DNA from: CAZKUN01 sp964555935
GTDB taxonomy: Bacteria > Armatimonadota > Zipacnadia > Zipacnadales > VGFC01
Direction: 5' to 3'
DNA: 64,000 bases
NCBI GenBank assembly: GCA_964555935.1
Contig: CAZKUN010000016.1
Location: forward strand, 1-64,000
Part shown: positions 54,180 through 63,049 of the stretch, piece after piece
How the letters are laid out: each line of letters begins with the position of its first letter
How positions within the stretch are numbered: position 1 is the first letter of the stretch
Notes under the pieces: model-generated
Told to the model about the DNA's origin: nothing
Seen by the model: the letters and a program-made list of their open reading frames with translations, nothing else
The model's database searches: none
Made by a program: the position numbers and the translations under genes

Positions 54180-55322
54180 CTATTCGGCGAGCCGGCCTCG
54201 CAGCCATGCGTAGATCGTGTCCGCGATCTGGAGGTACCCCTCCGTGCTCGGATGCACGCCATTCGCTTGCCGAGCCGTGACCGTCTCCGTCCTGGCATTC
54301 GCGGGCTCAGCCCTGGTCGGGTAGTTATTCACCGTGTCGACATTGAGGTGAGCGGGCAACAACCAGATGTTCTCAGCCTCCCGACCAGCGAATTTCTCAG
54401 TCATCCGCTCGACCACCCGATGTTGATTCCGCCGATACTGCCATCGCGTCTGGCCGCAGGTGTAGTTCGAGCCGAAGGCATCCTGACTCGCCGCCGGTGG
54501 CAGAAGCAGCAGCAGCCCGATCTGCGTATCCGGGCGGACGGCCTGGAACTCGGCGAGAAGCGTGTCGGCGTGGCCGAACATCGTGTCTATGCGCGCTTCG
54601 ATGTCTTCCTCGGTCGCGGAAAACGTGTCGTTGCACCCGAGCAGCACCGTGATGAAGTCGGGCCCAGTTCCCTCGTTGTTCGTGTCGCAGTACGCCTGGA
54701 AATCGAGGATCGGAGTCTCGCCTTCAAGCCTCAAGAATGGGCTTCTTGCCCTCACGTCATCGCCATCGGTCCATCGCGTGCAGAATAGCTGCCAGCTCCA
54801 ACCACCATACCCTTCATGCACCACCTCCGCGGGCAGGCTGTCCATCGGGTGGTGCGTCCCGACGAGCTTCGCCGCCGTGGTCCCCTCCGCGCCGAACAGC
54901 CTCCACAACTCCTTCGGATACGCTGATGCATGCGTCAGGCTGTCGCCGACGCACATGAGGCTGATGGCCTTGCCCGCCCCCGCGTCGGCGGACGCGACAT
55001 GGACAGTCGCTTCGCTCTCCGCGAGGACGTTCATCTCCGCGTCGATGACCGTCAGCGTCAGTGGATGGTCACCAATGTCCTCGGGTTTGGGAGTGAACCG
55101 CCAACGGTCTTCGTCCTGGCGTCCCTTGGCGCACGTCACGTCAAACAGCACGTCGCCGCGCCGCGCCACGAGCACCACGTTGTCGAAGTAGATGTTCACT
55201 TCATGCCCAACCGTCGCGTAGACGTCGGGCGGCAAGACGGGCCTCACGTTCGTCTGGGCGATGGACGTGACCGCGCTGGCGACAGCGACAACCAGTATCA
55301 AGCAGCACCGGCGGATGGTCAT
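54180..55322 (-). CDS. Exported SGNH/GDSL hydrolase with N-terminal beta domain
   Basis: 380 residues, signal peptide MTIRRCCLILVVAVASAVTSIAQ. Residues ~25-110 are a small Ig-like beta domain. The SGNH fold starts ~118 and has all four blocks: GDSLT (Ser128 nucleophile), GYGGW (Gly), LLGCND (Asn) and NGVHPS (His, with Asp one turn away not certain). SGNH enzymes are esterases or acetyl/sulfo-ester hydrolases. Next to polysaccharide lyases this is probably a carbohydrate esterase. It is monocistronic on its strand. Confidence 0.85.
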   Translation of the reverse strand: MTIRRCCLILVVAVASAVTSIAQTNVRPVLPPDVYATVGHEVNIYFDNVVLVARRGDVLFDVTCAKGRQDEDRWRFTPKPEDIGDHPLTLTVIDAEMNVLAESEATVHVASADAGAGKAISLMCVGDSLTHASAYPKELWRLFGAEGTTAAKLVGTHHPMDSLPAEVVHEGYGGWSWQLFCTRWTDGDDVRARSPFLRLEGETPILDFQAYCDTNNEGTGPDFITVLLGCNDTFSATEEDIEARIDTMFGHADTLLAEFQAVRPDTQIGLLLLLPPAASQDAFGSNYTCGQTRWQYRRNQHRVVERMTEKFAGREAENIWLLPAHLNVDTVNNYPTRAEPANARTETVTARQANGVHPSTEGYLQIADTIYAWLRGRLAE

Positions 55323-55510
55323 GAATCGGGCCTCCGTAATTGGTATCGCGACTGACTAACGATCATCGGCGTAGACAGGGTTCGCTGACAAGGCCGATCA
55401 TCCATCTTCCCAAACGCAGACTGAGCCTGACCCTATCCCACAGGAGGGCCTATTGCGCGTGTGACGAACTGTGCGAGTAAGTTGTGCTATCGCGGTCCGA
55501 AGGGATTCCC

Positions 55511-56065
55511 ATGAGCGCGGGCATGCTGATTGACCGGGATGATGCCGTTCTCGTCATCGTCGATGTCCAGGAGCGACTGTTTCCGCACATCGACCGCGGC
55601 GACGCCGTGGCGGCCAACATCGTCAGGCTGCTCCAGTTTGCCGACATCGTGGACCTCCCGGTCATCCTCACCGAGCAGACCAAGCTCGGGCCCACTATCT
55701 CGCCGATCCTCGCCGAGCTGCCCGAGGCCGAGCCGATCGGCAAGCTCGACTTCAGTTGCTTCGGGTCGGAGGAGTTCCGCGGCGCTGTCCGCGAGCTGAG
55801 GCGCCGCACGCTCATCCTTGTCGGCATCGAAGCGCATATCTGCGTAGCGCAGACGGCTATGGGGGCGCTTCCTGATTACCGCGTGCAGATCGTCGATGAC
55901 GCGGTCGCCTCGCGAAGCCCCGCCGACAGAGCCATCGGCGTCGAGCGCATGCGACAGGCCGGTTGCACGATTACATCGACAGAGATGCTAATGTATGAGA
56001 TCCTGCAGCGCGCGGGGACGGATGAATTCCGCGCCGTGCTGAAGCTCGTCAAAGAGCAGACCTGA
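55511..56065 (+). CDS. Isochorismatase-family cysteine hydrolase
   Basis: 184 residues, cytoplasmic. The complete catalytic triad is visible: Asp18 in VIVDVQERLFPHI, Lys78 in IGKLDFSCF and Cys111 in GIEAHICVAQTA. It resembles the YcaC/nicotinamidase-like small hydrolases, which act on amides such as nicotinamide, N-carbamoyl compounds or ureides; the substrate is not determinable. It contrasts with the divergent family member at 43,776-44,552, which lacks the Asp. It is 13 nt upstream of a class II aldolase gene and probably in the same operon. Confidence 0.88.
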   Translation: MSAGMLIDRDDAVLVIVDVQERLFPHIDRGDAVAANIVRLLQFADIVDLPVILTEQTKLGPTISPILAELPEAEPIGKLDFSCFGSEEFRGAVRELRRRTLILVGIEAHICVAQTAMGALPDYRVQIVDDAVASRSPADRAIGVERMRQAGCTITSTEMLMYEILQRAGTDEFRAVLKLVKEQT

Positions 56066-56078
56066 GGGTAAAAACGCC

Positions 56079-56921
56079 ATGGGCCTCGTCAGAATGGACG
56101 TACTGCTCCGCCAAGCGCGCGAGGAGCGTCGAGCTGTCGCCGCGTTCAATTGCTGGGATTCGAACTCCATCCATGCCGCCTGCCTGGCCGCCCAACGCAC
56201 GGATAGACCCGTCATCATCCAGGCATCACCGTCTGAGGACGCCTACTGCGGCGCCGCGCAGTTCCACGCCATAGCCGAGATGTATATCGAGGCCACTGGA
56301 GTGGACGCTGCCCTCCATCTCGACCATGGATCTACTCTCGAGGACGCCCGCACCTACTTGGAGGCTGGATTCAAGTCCATCATGCTAGACGGCTCGCGCC
56401 ACCCGTGGGAAGAGAACCTGCGCCTGACACGCGAGACAACGCGCGCCGCCTGGAGTCACAAGGCCTGCGTCGAGGGCGAACTGGGACGCGTCGGTGGGCT
56501 GGAGGGCGATGCCCAAGTGCCTGACGGCGAGGAGACCCAGACCGACCCCGATGAGGCCGCCACGTTCGTCCACGAGACCGGCGTCGATTGCCTGGCCGTT
56601 GCGGTCGGCACGTTCCATGGCGTCTACCGTGGCGAGCCCAACATCAACCTCAAGCGGCTCGAGGAGATCGCGTCCAAGGTCAGCATCCCTCTCGTGCTGC
56701 ATGGCGGGTCCGGGACGCCCGATGACTTGGTCCGCGAGTGCATCCAACTGGGCATCGCGAAGATCAACATCTACACGGAACTCATGCAAGCGTGGCTCGG
56801 TGGGATCCAGGAGCAATTGCCCGCGGAAACATACCCAGGCCCCGGCAAGTTCTACGCGCCCCCTCGCGAGGCGCTGATCGATCGGATGACCGAGAAGATC
56901 AGGCTGTTCAGCCCATCCTAA
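56079..56921 (+). CDS. Class II (zinc) fructose/tagatose-bisphosphate aldolase family protein
   Basis: 280 residues, cytoplasmic TIM barrel. The zinc and phosphate sites of the class II family are present: HLDHGST (His80, Asp82, His83), CVEGELGRVGG, VGTFHGVYRGEP and LHGGSGTP. The family cleaves fructose-, tagatose- or sedoheptulose-type bisphosphates, and some members act on non-phosphorylated keto-sugars or are dedicated to hexuronate or polyol catabolism. In this context a catabolic ketose-phosphate aldolase for a glycan-derived sugar is more likely than glycolysis. It follows the cysteine hydrolase gene and precedes a deacetylase-like gene by 41 nt. Confidence 0.88.
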   Translation: MGLVRMDVLLRQAREERRAVAAFNCWDSNSIHAACLAAQRTDRPVIIQASPSEDAYCGAAQFHAIAEMYIEATGVDAALHLDHGSTLEDARTYLEAGFKSIMLDGSRHPWEENLRLTRETTRAAWSHKACVEGELGRVGGLEGDAQVPDGEETQTDPDEAATFVHETGVDCLAVAVGTFHGVYRGEPNINLKRLEEIASKVSIPLVLHGGSGTPDDLVRECIQLGIAKINIYTELMQAWLGGIQEQLPAETYPGPGKFYAPPREALIDRMTEKIRLFSPS

Positions 56922-56962
56922 CAGGCCGCTCAATGCCGCTACTCTAGGTGACATAGGCATAC

Positions 56963-58397
56963 ATGCACGCGCTTCTCTATTTTGACACCGAAGATTTCTT
57001 CTCGCCGCCGGACTCACCCGTCCACGCCCTGCCCGGCCAAATGGCCGAGATCATGTCCCAGCACGGGTTACCAGGATGCTTCCACGTTCACGGCGAGAAA
57101 GCCAGACACATGGAGGAGCACGGACAGACCGACGTCATCGAAGCCCTCCGCCAACACGACGTCAGCCTCCACTTCGACCGCGGATCCATCCACCCGACCA
57201 CTGCGGAAGAAGTGTCAAGCCTCGACTGGTTTGAGGCCGTCGATCGAGTCATCTTCCGCGAGGTCCCGGGCGTCCAGTCACTCCAGCGCATGTTTGGAAA
57301 GTGCAGTGCCCTGACCCAGCACGGGGGGACGTTTGCGGCGCCGATCGTCTACGCGGCCGGGAAGCTCGGGCTGCCGTTCTTCTACTCGCCCTTCCGCCTG
57401 GCCGAGCGCAACATCGTCTGGTTCTGTAACAACCTACTCATCGGTGGTTACCAGGCCGACTTCTCCTTCGATCGCGCGTACCACACGACACCCGAGTTCA
57501 CGCAGCGACTCGCGCTCATCGACAGCTACATCGAAACCCGAGCGCAGACATACGACTTCACTGCCATGTTCGGGTGCCACCCCGTTAACACAATCATGGA
57601 CCGCTTCCCTGACGCCATCAACTTCGCGGAGGGCGCCACGCCCCCAGTGGATGAGTGGGTCGCGCCAGAGTTGATTGAGGACGTGTCCGTGCCGACCGTG
57701 CTGCAGAACTTCGAGGACCTCGTGCAGAAGCTAGTGGCGCAGCCGGATGTGGAGTGGACAACAGTCGAGGGTCTTTCGCTGCTCTACGGGAGACGCCCGG
57801 CAAGGGTTGCTGATGATGTGGTTATTCGCGGGGCTGAGGAGGCCGTCTCTCACGGCGCGCCAACGTTCACCGCTGAGCTGTCGGCCGGCGAGTTGCTCTA
57901 TCTTCTCGCCAGACATGCGCTCTCGCCCGAAGAGACCTACGACGTGCCCCAGGTCATGGGGCCCCTCCAAAACACGCCGGACCACCTCGAACGCGAATGC
58001 GTGCACTGCAGCGCGCTCCCGGAGGAGATCGCGAGCGAGATGCTGACGGCCTGTGATGCCTCGGGTTACATGCCCGCCGTGTTCTGCGAGGCGAGGGGGG
58101 GGCATCGCGCCGGGCCAAGCTCTACTGATCCTGGCGTGTCACGCGCTCGGGCACGAGCCGCTCAGCTCAGACAAATGCATGCCATCGGTCGAGGCAATCC
58201 CCGGTGTCCCAGAGGCTCTCGAGAACGTCAGGGGCTACAAGGACTGGGTCTGCCACGGGCCGGATTACAACCAGCAGGGGATCATCGAGCCCTTCCGCCG
58301 CCAGTGCTGGACCCTGAAACCGGCATTCGCGGCCAACGAGTACCCGGACGATGTCCTGGCGGCCACCCAACTCAACCCCATGTTCGACCGACCGTGA
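56963..58397 (+). CDS. NodB-like deacetylase-related protein, frameshifted at a G8 run
   Basis: The frame from ATG 56963 runs LLYFDTEDFFSPPDSPVHALPG, then HVHGEKAR and SLHFDRGSIHPTT, suggesting a polysaccharide-deacetylase-like (NodB superfamily) domain over residues 1-240. It reads sensibly up to FCEARG at 58,099. There the sequence has eight consecutive G (58095-58102); read with seven, the protein continues GIAPGQALLILACHALGHE and ends ...LNPMFDRP at 58,397, giving 477 aa with no out-of-frame tail. The unshifted frame instead yields a low-complexity Arg/Pro-rich tail to 58,768 antisense to the next gene. A sequencing indel in the homopolymer is most likely, although a real frameshift cannot be excluded. 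Function of the C-terminal part is unknown. Confidence 0.65.
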
Positions 58398-58404
58398 TCT
58401 CGCA

Positions 58405-59604
58405 TCAGTCCCGCAGATCCACGATCTCTTCGTCCATCCCGGCGAACTTGTTCTTGTCGAGGGTCAGGCGCTCGATCTTCGCACCGACGCGGATTCCGAT
58501 CCGCTTCAGCCCGCCGCCCGCGCCTCGGGTGTCAATGACGCGGTTGCCGGCCAGCACTACGTCTTCCGCGGCACCCAGCATCTCAATGGCGACGCAGTCG
58601 CCCTCTGACCCGCTGTCCTCGATGACGTTCCGCTCGAACGTGTTGCGGTGTGGATCACGCAGGGCCACCGGGTGCTCGCGGAAGAAGATTCCGTGCTTCC
58701 CGCTGCGCCGGACCACGTTGTTGCGCACGATGTTGTCCGTATCGCGATGCCCGATCGAGATGCCGTAGAGATCGCAGTCCTCGATGACATTGTCCTCCAC
58801 CAAGCCATGCTTCACGCCCCAGCAGAAAAAGAAGCCCTGGCTCGCCCCACGAATGCTGTTGTGGCGCACCACGGACCGATGCGAGCCACTCCCTGCATGA
58901 AGTCCCAGGTCCGAATCGTTGATCGATCGGCAATTCTCCACCGTCACGTCGTGACAGACCTGCCAGCTCATCCCGTCGCTGTTGTTGTTCTGGGTCGTCA
59001 CGTCGCGGATCACGATACGCGAGCAGTCCTGGATGAAGATGCCCCCGCCATAGTTGCCGTTGAGATTCTCGTTCTGCTCGAGGTTCCCGTCTATCGTGAG
59101 GCTTTCGATCGTGATGTCATCGACGTAGTCGCCCGTCACGACCGGGAAGAGCGTCGCCGCCTCCGCCTCCGTGTCGATCCAGAAGTTCTCGCGCGGATCT
59201 TTGTCGATATGGATCACGTCGCCTTCAATCGCGCGGACGGTCCGTTTGACGAATTTCCCCTGCCCGGAATGCGGGCACTTGCCTCGCAGGAGGATGGCCC
59301 CCCCGACCTCGAAGATCGATGCGTCCTCCACGGTGACGCGCCAATCGTACCAGTCAGTGTCATCGGTCAGCTTGGTCACCTCCGACGGACGCTTGCGCAA
59401 GATGGTGTCCTCGCCGCTGCCAACGAGAGTCAGTCCGCTGCGCAGAAACAGCGAGTTGCCCATCTCATACTCGCCCGGCAAGATGCGAACCGTGCCCCCA
59501 CCGAGGCGGGTGACGTAATCGACCGCAGCCTGCAATACAAGATGATCGCTGCCGCTGAACTGCCCACCATCCCGCCCGACGGTCACTTCGATCTGCTTCG
59601 GCAT
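58405..59604 (-). CDS. Right-handed parallel beta-helix protein (pectate-lyase-like fold)
   Basis: 399 residues from ATG 59604 (GGAGGAG 8 nt upstream). No signal peptide is seen. The N-terminal part is the pectate-lyase superfamily N-cap (AVDYVTRLGGGTVRILPGEY, SGLTLVGSG). Residues ~150-370 are PbH1 repeats with an Asn-ladder (VVRHNSIRG, LVEDNVIEDCDLYGISIGH, IVRNNVVRRSGKHGIF). No lyase catalytic Asp/Arg set is assignable. It may be a lyase or a carbohydrate epimerase, but the apparent lack of export is odd. It is 33 nt downstream of an exported TIM-barrel gene on the same strand. Confidence 0.75.
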   Translation of the reverse strand: MPKQIEVTVGRDGGQFSGSDHLVLQAAVDYVTRLGGGTVRILPGEYEMGNSLFLRSGLTLVGSGEDTILRKRPSEVTKLTDDTDWYDWRVTVEDASIFEVGGAILLRGKCPHSGQGKFVKRTVRAIEGDVIHIDKDPRENFWIDTEAEAATLFPVVTGDYVDDITIESLTIDGNLEQNENLNGNYGGGIFIQDCSRIVIRDVTTQNNNSDGMSWQVCHDVTVENCRSINDSDLGLHAGSGSHRSVVRHNSIRGASQGFFFCWGVKHGLVEDNVIEDCDLYGISIGHRDTDNIVRNNVVRRSGKHGIFFREHPVALRDPHRNTFERNVIEDSGSEGDCVAIEMLGAAEDVVLAGNRVIDTRGAGGGLKRIGIRVGAKIERLTLDKNKFAGMDEEIVDLRD

Positions 59605-59637
59605 CGTAGCGTCTCCTCCGTGATGGCCTGAGTCCAC

Positions 59638-61506
59638 CTACTTGCCTCGCCGCATCCGGAACACGTGGTCGGGCGAGAGCGACAGAATCGGCACCACGCC
59701 CTCGCCGATCCTCAACTTGTAGTCCTCAACCACGCCCTCGTCCGCCTTTGCCGTAGCGATTGACCACACGTCATCCGCTCCGTCACCCACGGGCGCCCGC
59801 ACGTCCACGTGGGCATTGACGAGCGTCGTCTGGCCCGTCGCGGCCACTTCACCGTCCGGGCCGAGGATGTTGACGCGCACTGTCTCGCCGCCCATGCCGT
59901 CCGCGCTGATCGCGAGTTCGTCGACGCCTTCAGGCACGTGGACGTACATCCGCTCCGCAGCATAGATCATCGCGAGTCCTGCCGAGGCATGGAGCCCGAC
60001 CGGGACGTTCGCGCTGGTGATCCGGTATCCCCGTCTGCCCGCCGACGCGCCCAGCATGTAGACGCCGTCGCTCTCGGGCGTGAACTGGATGGTGCCGCCC
60101 TCGTTGGCGGGCGTCATCCCCGAGTCGATCTTCTCGAGCTTCTCGTTCCGTAGCGACCACGCCATCGGCGAGTCGTACGTGCCGACCGGCACGTTCTCGA
60201 GCACGATCTCGGCGACCTGACCTTTCTTCACTGCCAGCAGGAAGAGGTTCTCGTTTCGGAAAGTGACCTGCGGGAACTCAACCGTCTCCCCCGTCACCTC
60301 CGGCATGACCAACTCCAGATCCTCGTCCATGCGCGCGAAGACATCGAGTGCCCAGCCTTCCTCGGTCTCCCTTGGTTCGTGCCACGCCTGAAGTTCGCCC
60401 GCCGTGATTCTCTCGTTGGCCCAAGCGAACCACCGAAAGTACTCGGGGTGGTCCTCGTCATACTTCGGGCCCTCATAGAAGACCCAATACCCGCCGGTCA
60501 GCTCCGAGATCATCACCGCATTCTTCCCGCAGAACTCCGGATCGGCGCCCGTGACGACCGGGTCGATGCCGCCGGAGTAGATGAAAGGAATGCCGGCTTT
60601 CTCGGGGATCTGCATTCCGCCAATCAGCTTCCGTTGATTGCTCTCGAGCGACTCCGCTTGCGGCAGGAACCGCGATGGCCGACCGTACACCCACGGGTCC
60701 GCCAGGATCGCCGGCGCCACATCAGTGGACCATTCGGGGTAACACGCCTCGACCATGAACGGCGTCCCCGGCGCGGGGTAGATGCAGAACTGGAACGTCG
60801 GGTCATGCTCGTCGACGGCCTCACGGAGCGCCTTGCACCGCGCGCGCCAGTGGTCGATCTGGTACTGGGCAAATCCCTCGTGCATCCCCTGTTCCTCAAG
60901 CCATGTCTTGCGCTCTCCCGGCTCGATGTCGGGCAGCTCAAGATCATTCTCAACGAGGAACGGTTGGAGGATCACGTCTTCGTAAGTGATCCCATACAGG
61001 TTGCCCATCTTGGCCCCGGACGCGTAGTTCTCGTAGTCGAGGAACACGCCGAAAATATGCTCGTTCTCGGCGCTCATTCTCGCGTACTCAACGATGTACC
61101 GCTGAGTCCACTCCCAGAACTCATCCGAACACGCGCTGTAGAGCGGTTGCTCCGCCCCGTTCGACCACATCACGCGCTTGCCGTCGGCCTCCGGGCCGTC
61201 CGGCGCCGCAAGCGTGCCTCGCATCCACGGCATGTGGAAGATGCCGTACTGGTCGCACCACTGCGTGACTTGCCCGACTTCAACAAGGTCATCGTTGCCC
61301 AGTCGCGGCGAGAAGACATTGAAACCCGCCTCGGCTGTCTCTCGCACGATCCATTCCTTGGTGTGCCAGTCCTCCTCGGGCATCATCACCTTATCGACGA
61401 GGATCCGCAGCTTCTCGGACCTCCCGAGGTCTTCGCGCTTGATGCCCTGGGCGGAGACCGCCGACGCGATCACTCCGGCAAGTATCAGCAATATGAGACG
61501 CTTCAT
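59638..61506 (-). CDS. Exported TIM-barrel hydrolase-like protein, function unknown
   Basis: 622 residues from ATG 61506 (GGGAGG 7 nt upstream; signal MKRLILLILAGVIASAVSAQ). Residues ~30-400 look like a (beta/alpha)8 barrel: FNVFSPRLGNDDLVEVGQV, YGIFHMPWMRGTLAAP, GVFLDYENYASGAKMG (Asp-Tyr-Glu) and ISELTGGYWVFYEGPKYDED. The last ~200 residues are beta-sandwich-like. No family can be named with confidence; a distant GH-like or amylase-clan protein is possible. It belongs to the minus-strand run from cobS to the beta-helix gene, with gaps of 15 and 33 nt. Confidence 0.55.
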   Translation of the reverse strand: MKRLILLILAGVIASAVSAQGIKREDLGRSEKLRILVDKVMMPEEDWHTKEWIVRETAEAGFNVFSPRLGNDDLVEVGQVTQWCDQYGIFHMPWMRGTLAAPDGPEADGKRVMWSNGAEQPLYSACSDEFWEWTQRYIVEYARMSAENEHIFGVFLDYENYASGAKMGNLYGITYEDVILQPFLVENDLELPDIEPGERKTWLEEQGMHEGFAQYQIDHWRARCKALREAVDEHDPTFQFCIYPAPGTPFMVEACYPEWSTDVAPAILADPWVYGRPSRFLPQAESLESNQRKLIGGMQIPEKAGIPFIYSGGIDPVVTGADPEFCGKNAVMISELTGGYWVFYEGPKYDEDHPEYFRWFAWANERITAGELQAWHEPRETEEGWALDVFARMDEDLELVMPEVTGETVEFPQVTFRNENLFLLAVKKGQVAEIVLENVPVGTYDSPMAWSLRNEKLEKIDSGMTPANEGGTIQFTPESDGVYMLGASAGRRGYRITSANVPVGLHASAGLAMIYAAERMYVHVPEGVDELAISADGMGGETVRVNILGPDGEVAATGQTTLVNAHVDVRAPVGDGADDVWSIATAKADEGVVEDYKLRIGEGVVPILSLSPDHVFRMRRGK

Positions 61507-61521
61507 GACGCTGCCTCCCAC

Positions 61522-62280
61522 TCACACTTCGGTGTAGCGGATCAACTCAACGCCTCGGTCGCGGACAGCCTCCAGCACGCGCTCGTCAGTGAACATCCGT
61601 CGGTCCAACTCGCGCTCGGCGGCAATCTCGCCCGGAGCCTGTCCGACGAGATGCACTTCGCGCATCTCGTGGTCATCGTAGGCCGAATGGGTCACGAGAA
61701 TGGCGTCGCCCGATTCGAGCCCGGCAATGCCCTCAGCGACTGCCGCGACCGGACACTCGGCATCGCTCTTCGGGAGCCGTTGCAGTCCGCCGCACCCGTT
61801 CGCGTACACGAGCCCCTCGCGCGCGCACAGTTCGGCCAGCGCGCCGCTCACGCCATCGATCCAACTGAAGCCCATGTGCGTGTCCAGGTATTCGATGTTG
61901 AGACCCGCGTCGCGCGCCTTGGCTAACTGGGCCGCGACCTCGGCCAGGATCTGCTCGACCGTCGCCCCCTGTTCGTGGGCATCGCCCGTCTGCCGGACGA
62001 GGTGGCCCTGCCCATCCACCAGCGCCGGCACCTCATCCGCGGGTAGCACGGGTGCCCAACGCACGTTCTCCCACTCAGCGGTAATCGTCGAGTGCAGGCC
62101 CAGGCAGAGGCCCGATTCGCCCCTGACCATCTCCACTGCTTCATCGAAGCAGTGACCGACGACGAGCACGGACGTGTTCCGCACGATCCTCTCTCGATAC
62201 GCCTCGAGGATCGCTCGGTTGGCACTATGGAATGAGCCGATATCGTCCGCCCGGGTCAGAAGCCTCGCGCTGTCAGCCAT
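61522..62280 (-). CDS. ChbG/YdjC-family carbohydrate deacetylase
   Basis: 252 residues, cytoplasmic. The metal and catalytic motifs of YdjC/ChbG proteins are present: LTRADDIG (Asp-Asp), GLHSTIT (His) and DTHMGFSW (Asp/His). ChbG removes one N-acetyl group from chito-oligosaccharides, while other members act on different acetylated sugars. Its start is 16 nt after the cobS stop, which ties a glycan enzyme to the cobamide genes in one transcript. The two NodB-like proteins in this window are unrelated in sequence. Confidence 0.85.
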   Translation of the reverse strand: MADSARLLTRADDIGSFHSANRAILEAYRERIVRNTSVLVVGHCFDEAVEMVRGESGLCLGLHSTITAEWENVRWAPVLPADEVPALVDGQGHLVRQTGDAHEQGATVEQILAEVAAQLAKARDAGLNIEYLDTHMGFSWIDGVSGALAELCAREGLVYANGCGGLQRLPKSDAECPVAAVAEGIAGLESGDAILVTHSAYDDHEMREVHLVGQAPGEIAAERELDRRMFTDERVLEAVRDRGVELIRYTEV

Positions 62281-62296
62281 GCATCAATCGCCTCTC

Positions 62297-63049
62297 TCAC
62301 ACTTGGACGCGAAGCGCCGCGGCGACGAGGACGGCCGTCTCCACGATCTCGCTGCACGCCCCGAGCAGGTCGCCCGTCACGCCTCCGAGCCTCGCCTTGC
62401 ACCACCTCGCGAACAGACGAGTCACCAACCACGCGCCAAGAACCAAGCACGCGCCCTCAAAGCGGTGCAACGCAACCGCGAGCAGCAGCGCTCCTCCGAC
62501 GGCCACAATCCGGTGTCCCCACCCGGCGTCCTCCACAAACCACGCGGCCGTTCCGCCGCCGGCCCGCGCGTATGGCAGCGAGGCCGCGAGGTCAACCTGC
62601 ATCGCCCGCGAGATGACACATGCGCCGACAACCCAGAGCACCGCGCCACCTTCGGCGAGCCGCATGACCGCGACCCACTTCGTGAAGACGACTCCGATCA
62701 GCGCGACGGCGCCCAACGCGCCGACTCGCGGGTCCTTCATGACCTCGAGCATCTTCTCCCGACCCGACATCACGCTCGCGCCGTCGGCCCAGTCCGCCAA
62801 ACCGTCCAAATGCAATCCTCGCGTCAGTATCGCGCCGAGAACGACGACCAGAACCGCTATGCCCTGCGCCCAGTCCGGCTCCGTCAGTTGCGCGATGCCT
62901 CGCGCGCCGATGAACTCCAACCCGCCGACGATCAGCCCCACCAGCGGGAACCAGTAGAGCGACTCCGACATCGGCGACGCTTCCCGCCCGGGGAACGGGA
63001 GGATCGTCAGCGTTCTGATGGCCGTGCCCAGGCCCGCTATCGCTCGCAT
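62297..63049 (-). CDS. cobS: Adenosylcobinamide-GDP ribazoletransferase (cobalamin synthase)
   Basis: 250 residues with about six membrane helices (SLYWFPLVGLIVGGLEFI, IAVLVVVLGAILTR). CobS joins adenosylcobinamide-GDP to the lower-ligand riboside, the last step of cobamide assembly, at the inner membrane. Diagnostic motifs are GLHLDGLADWADG, MKDPRVGALG and GGVTGDLLGA. It overlaps the end of cobU by 13 nt, as expected for a cobUS pair. Together with the upstream genes, it indicates salvage or remodelling of cobamides rather than de novo synthesis, since no corrin-ring genes are seen. Confidence 0.95.
   Translation of the reverse strand: MRAIAGLGTAIRTLTILPFPGREASPMSESLYWFPLVGLIVGGLEFIGARGIAQLTEPDWAQGIAVLVVVLGAILTRGLHLDGLADWADGASVMSGREKMLEVMKDPRVGALGAVALIGVVFTKWVAVMRLAEGGAVLWVVGACVISRAMQVDLAASLPYARAGGGTAAWFVEDAGWGHRIVAVGGALLLAVALHRFEGACLVLGAWLVTRLFARWCKARLGGVTGDLLGACSEIVETAVLVAAALRVQV

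Noticed and set aside
58103..58768. C-terminal extension of the deacetylase-like gene in the unshifted frame
   Set aside because: Composition is Arg/Ser/Pro-rich and it lies antisense to the beta-helix gene; the seven-G frame gives a sensible end instead.
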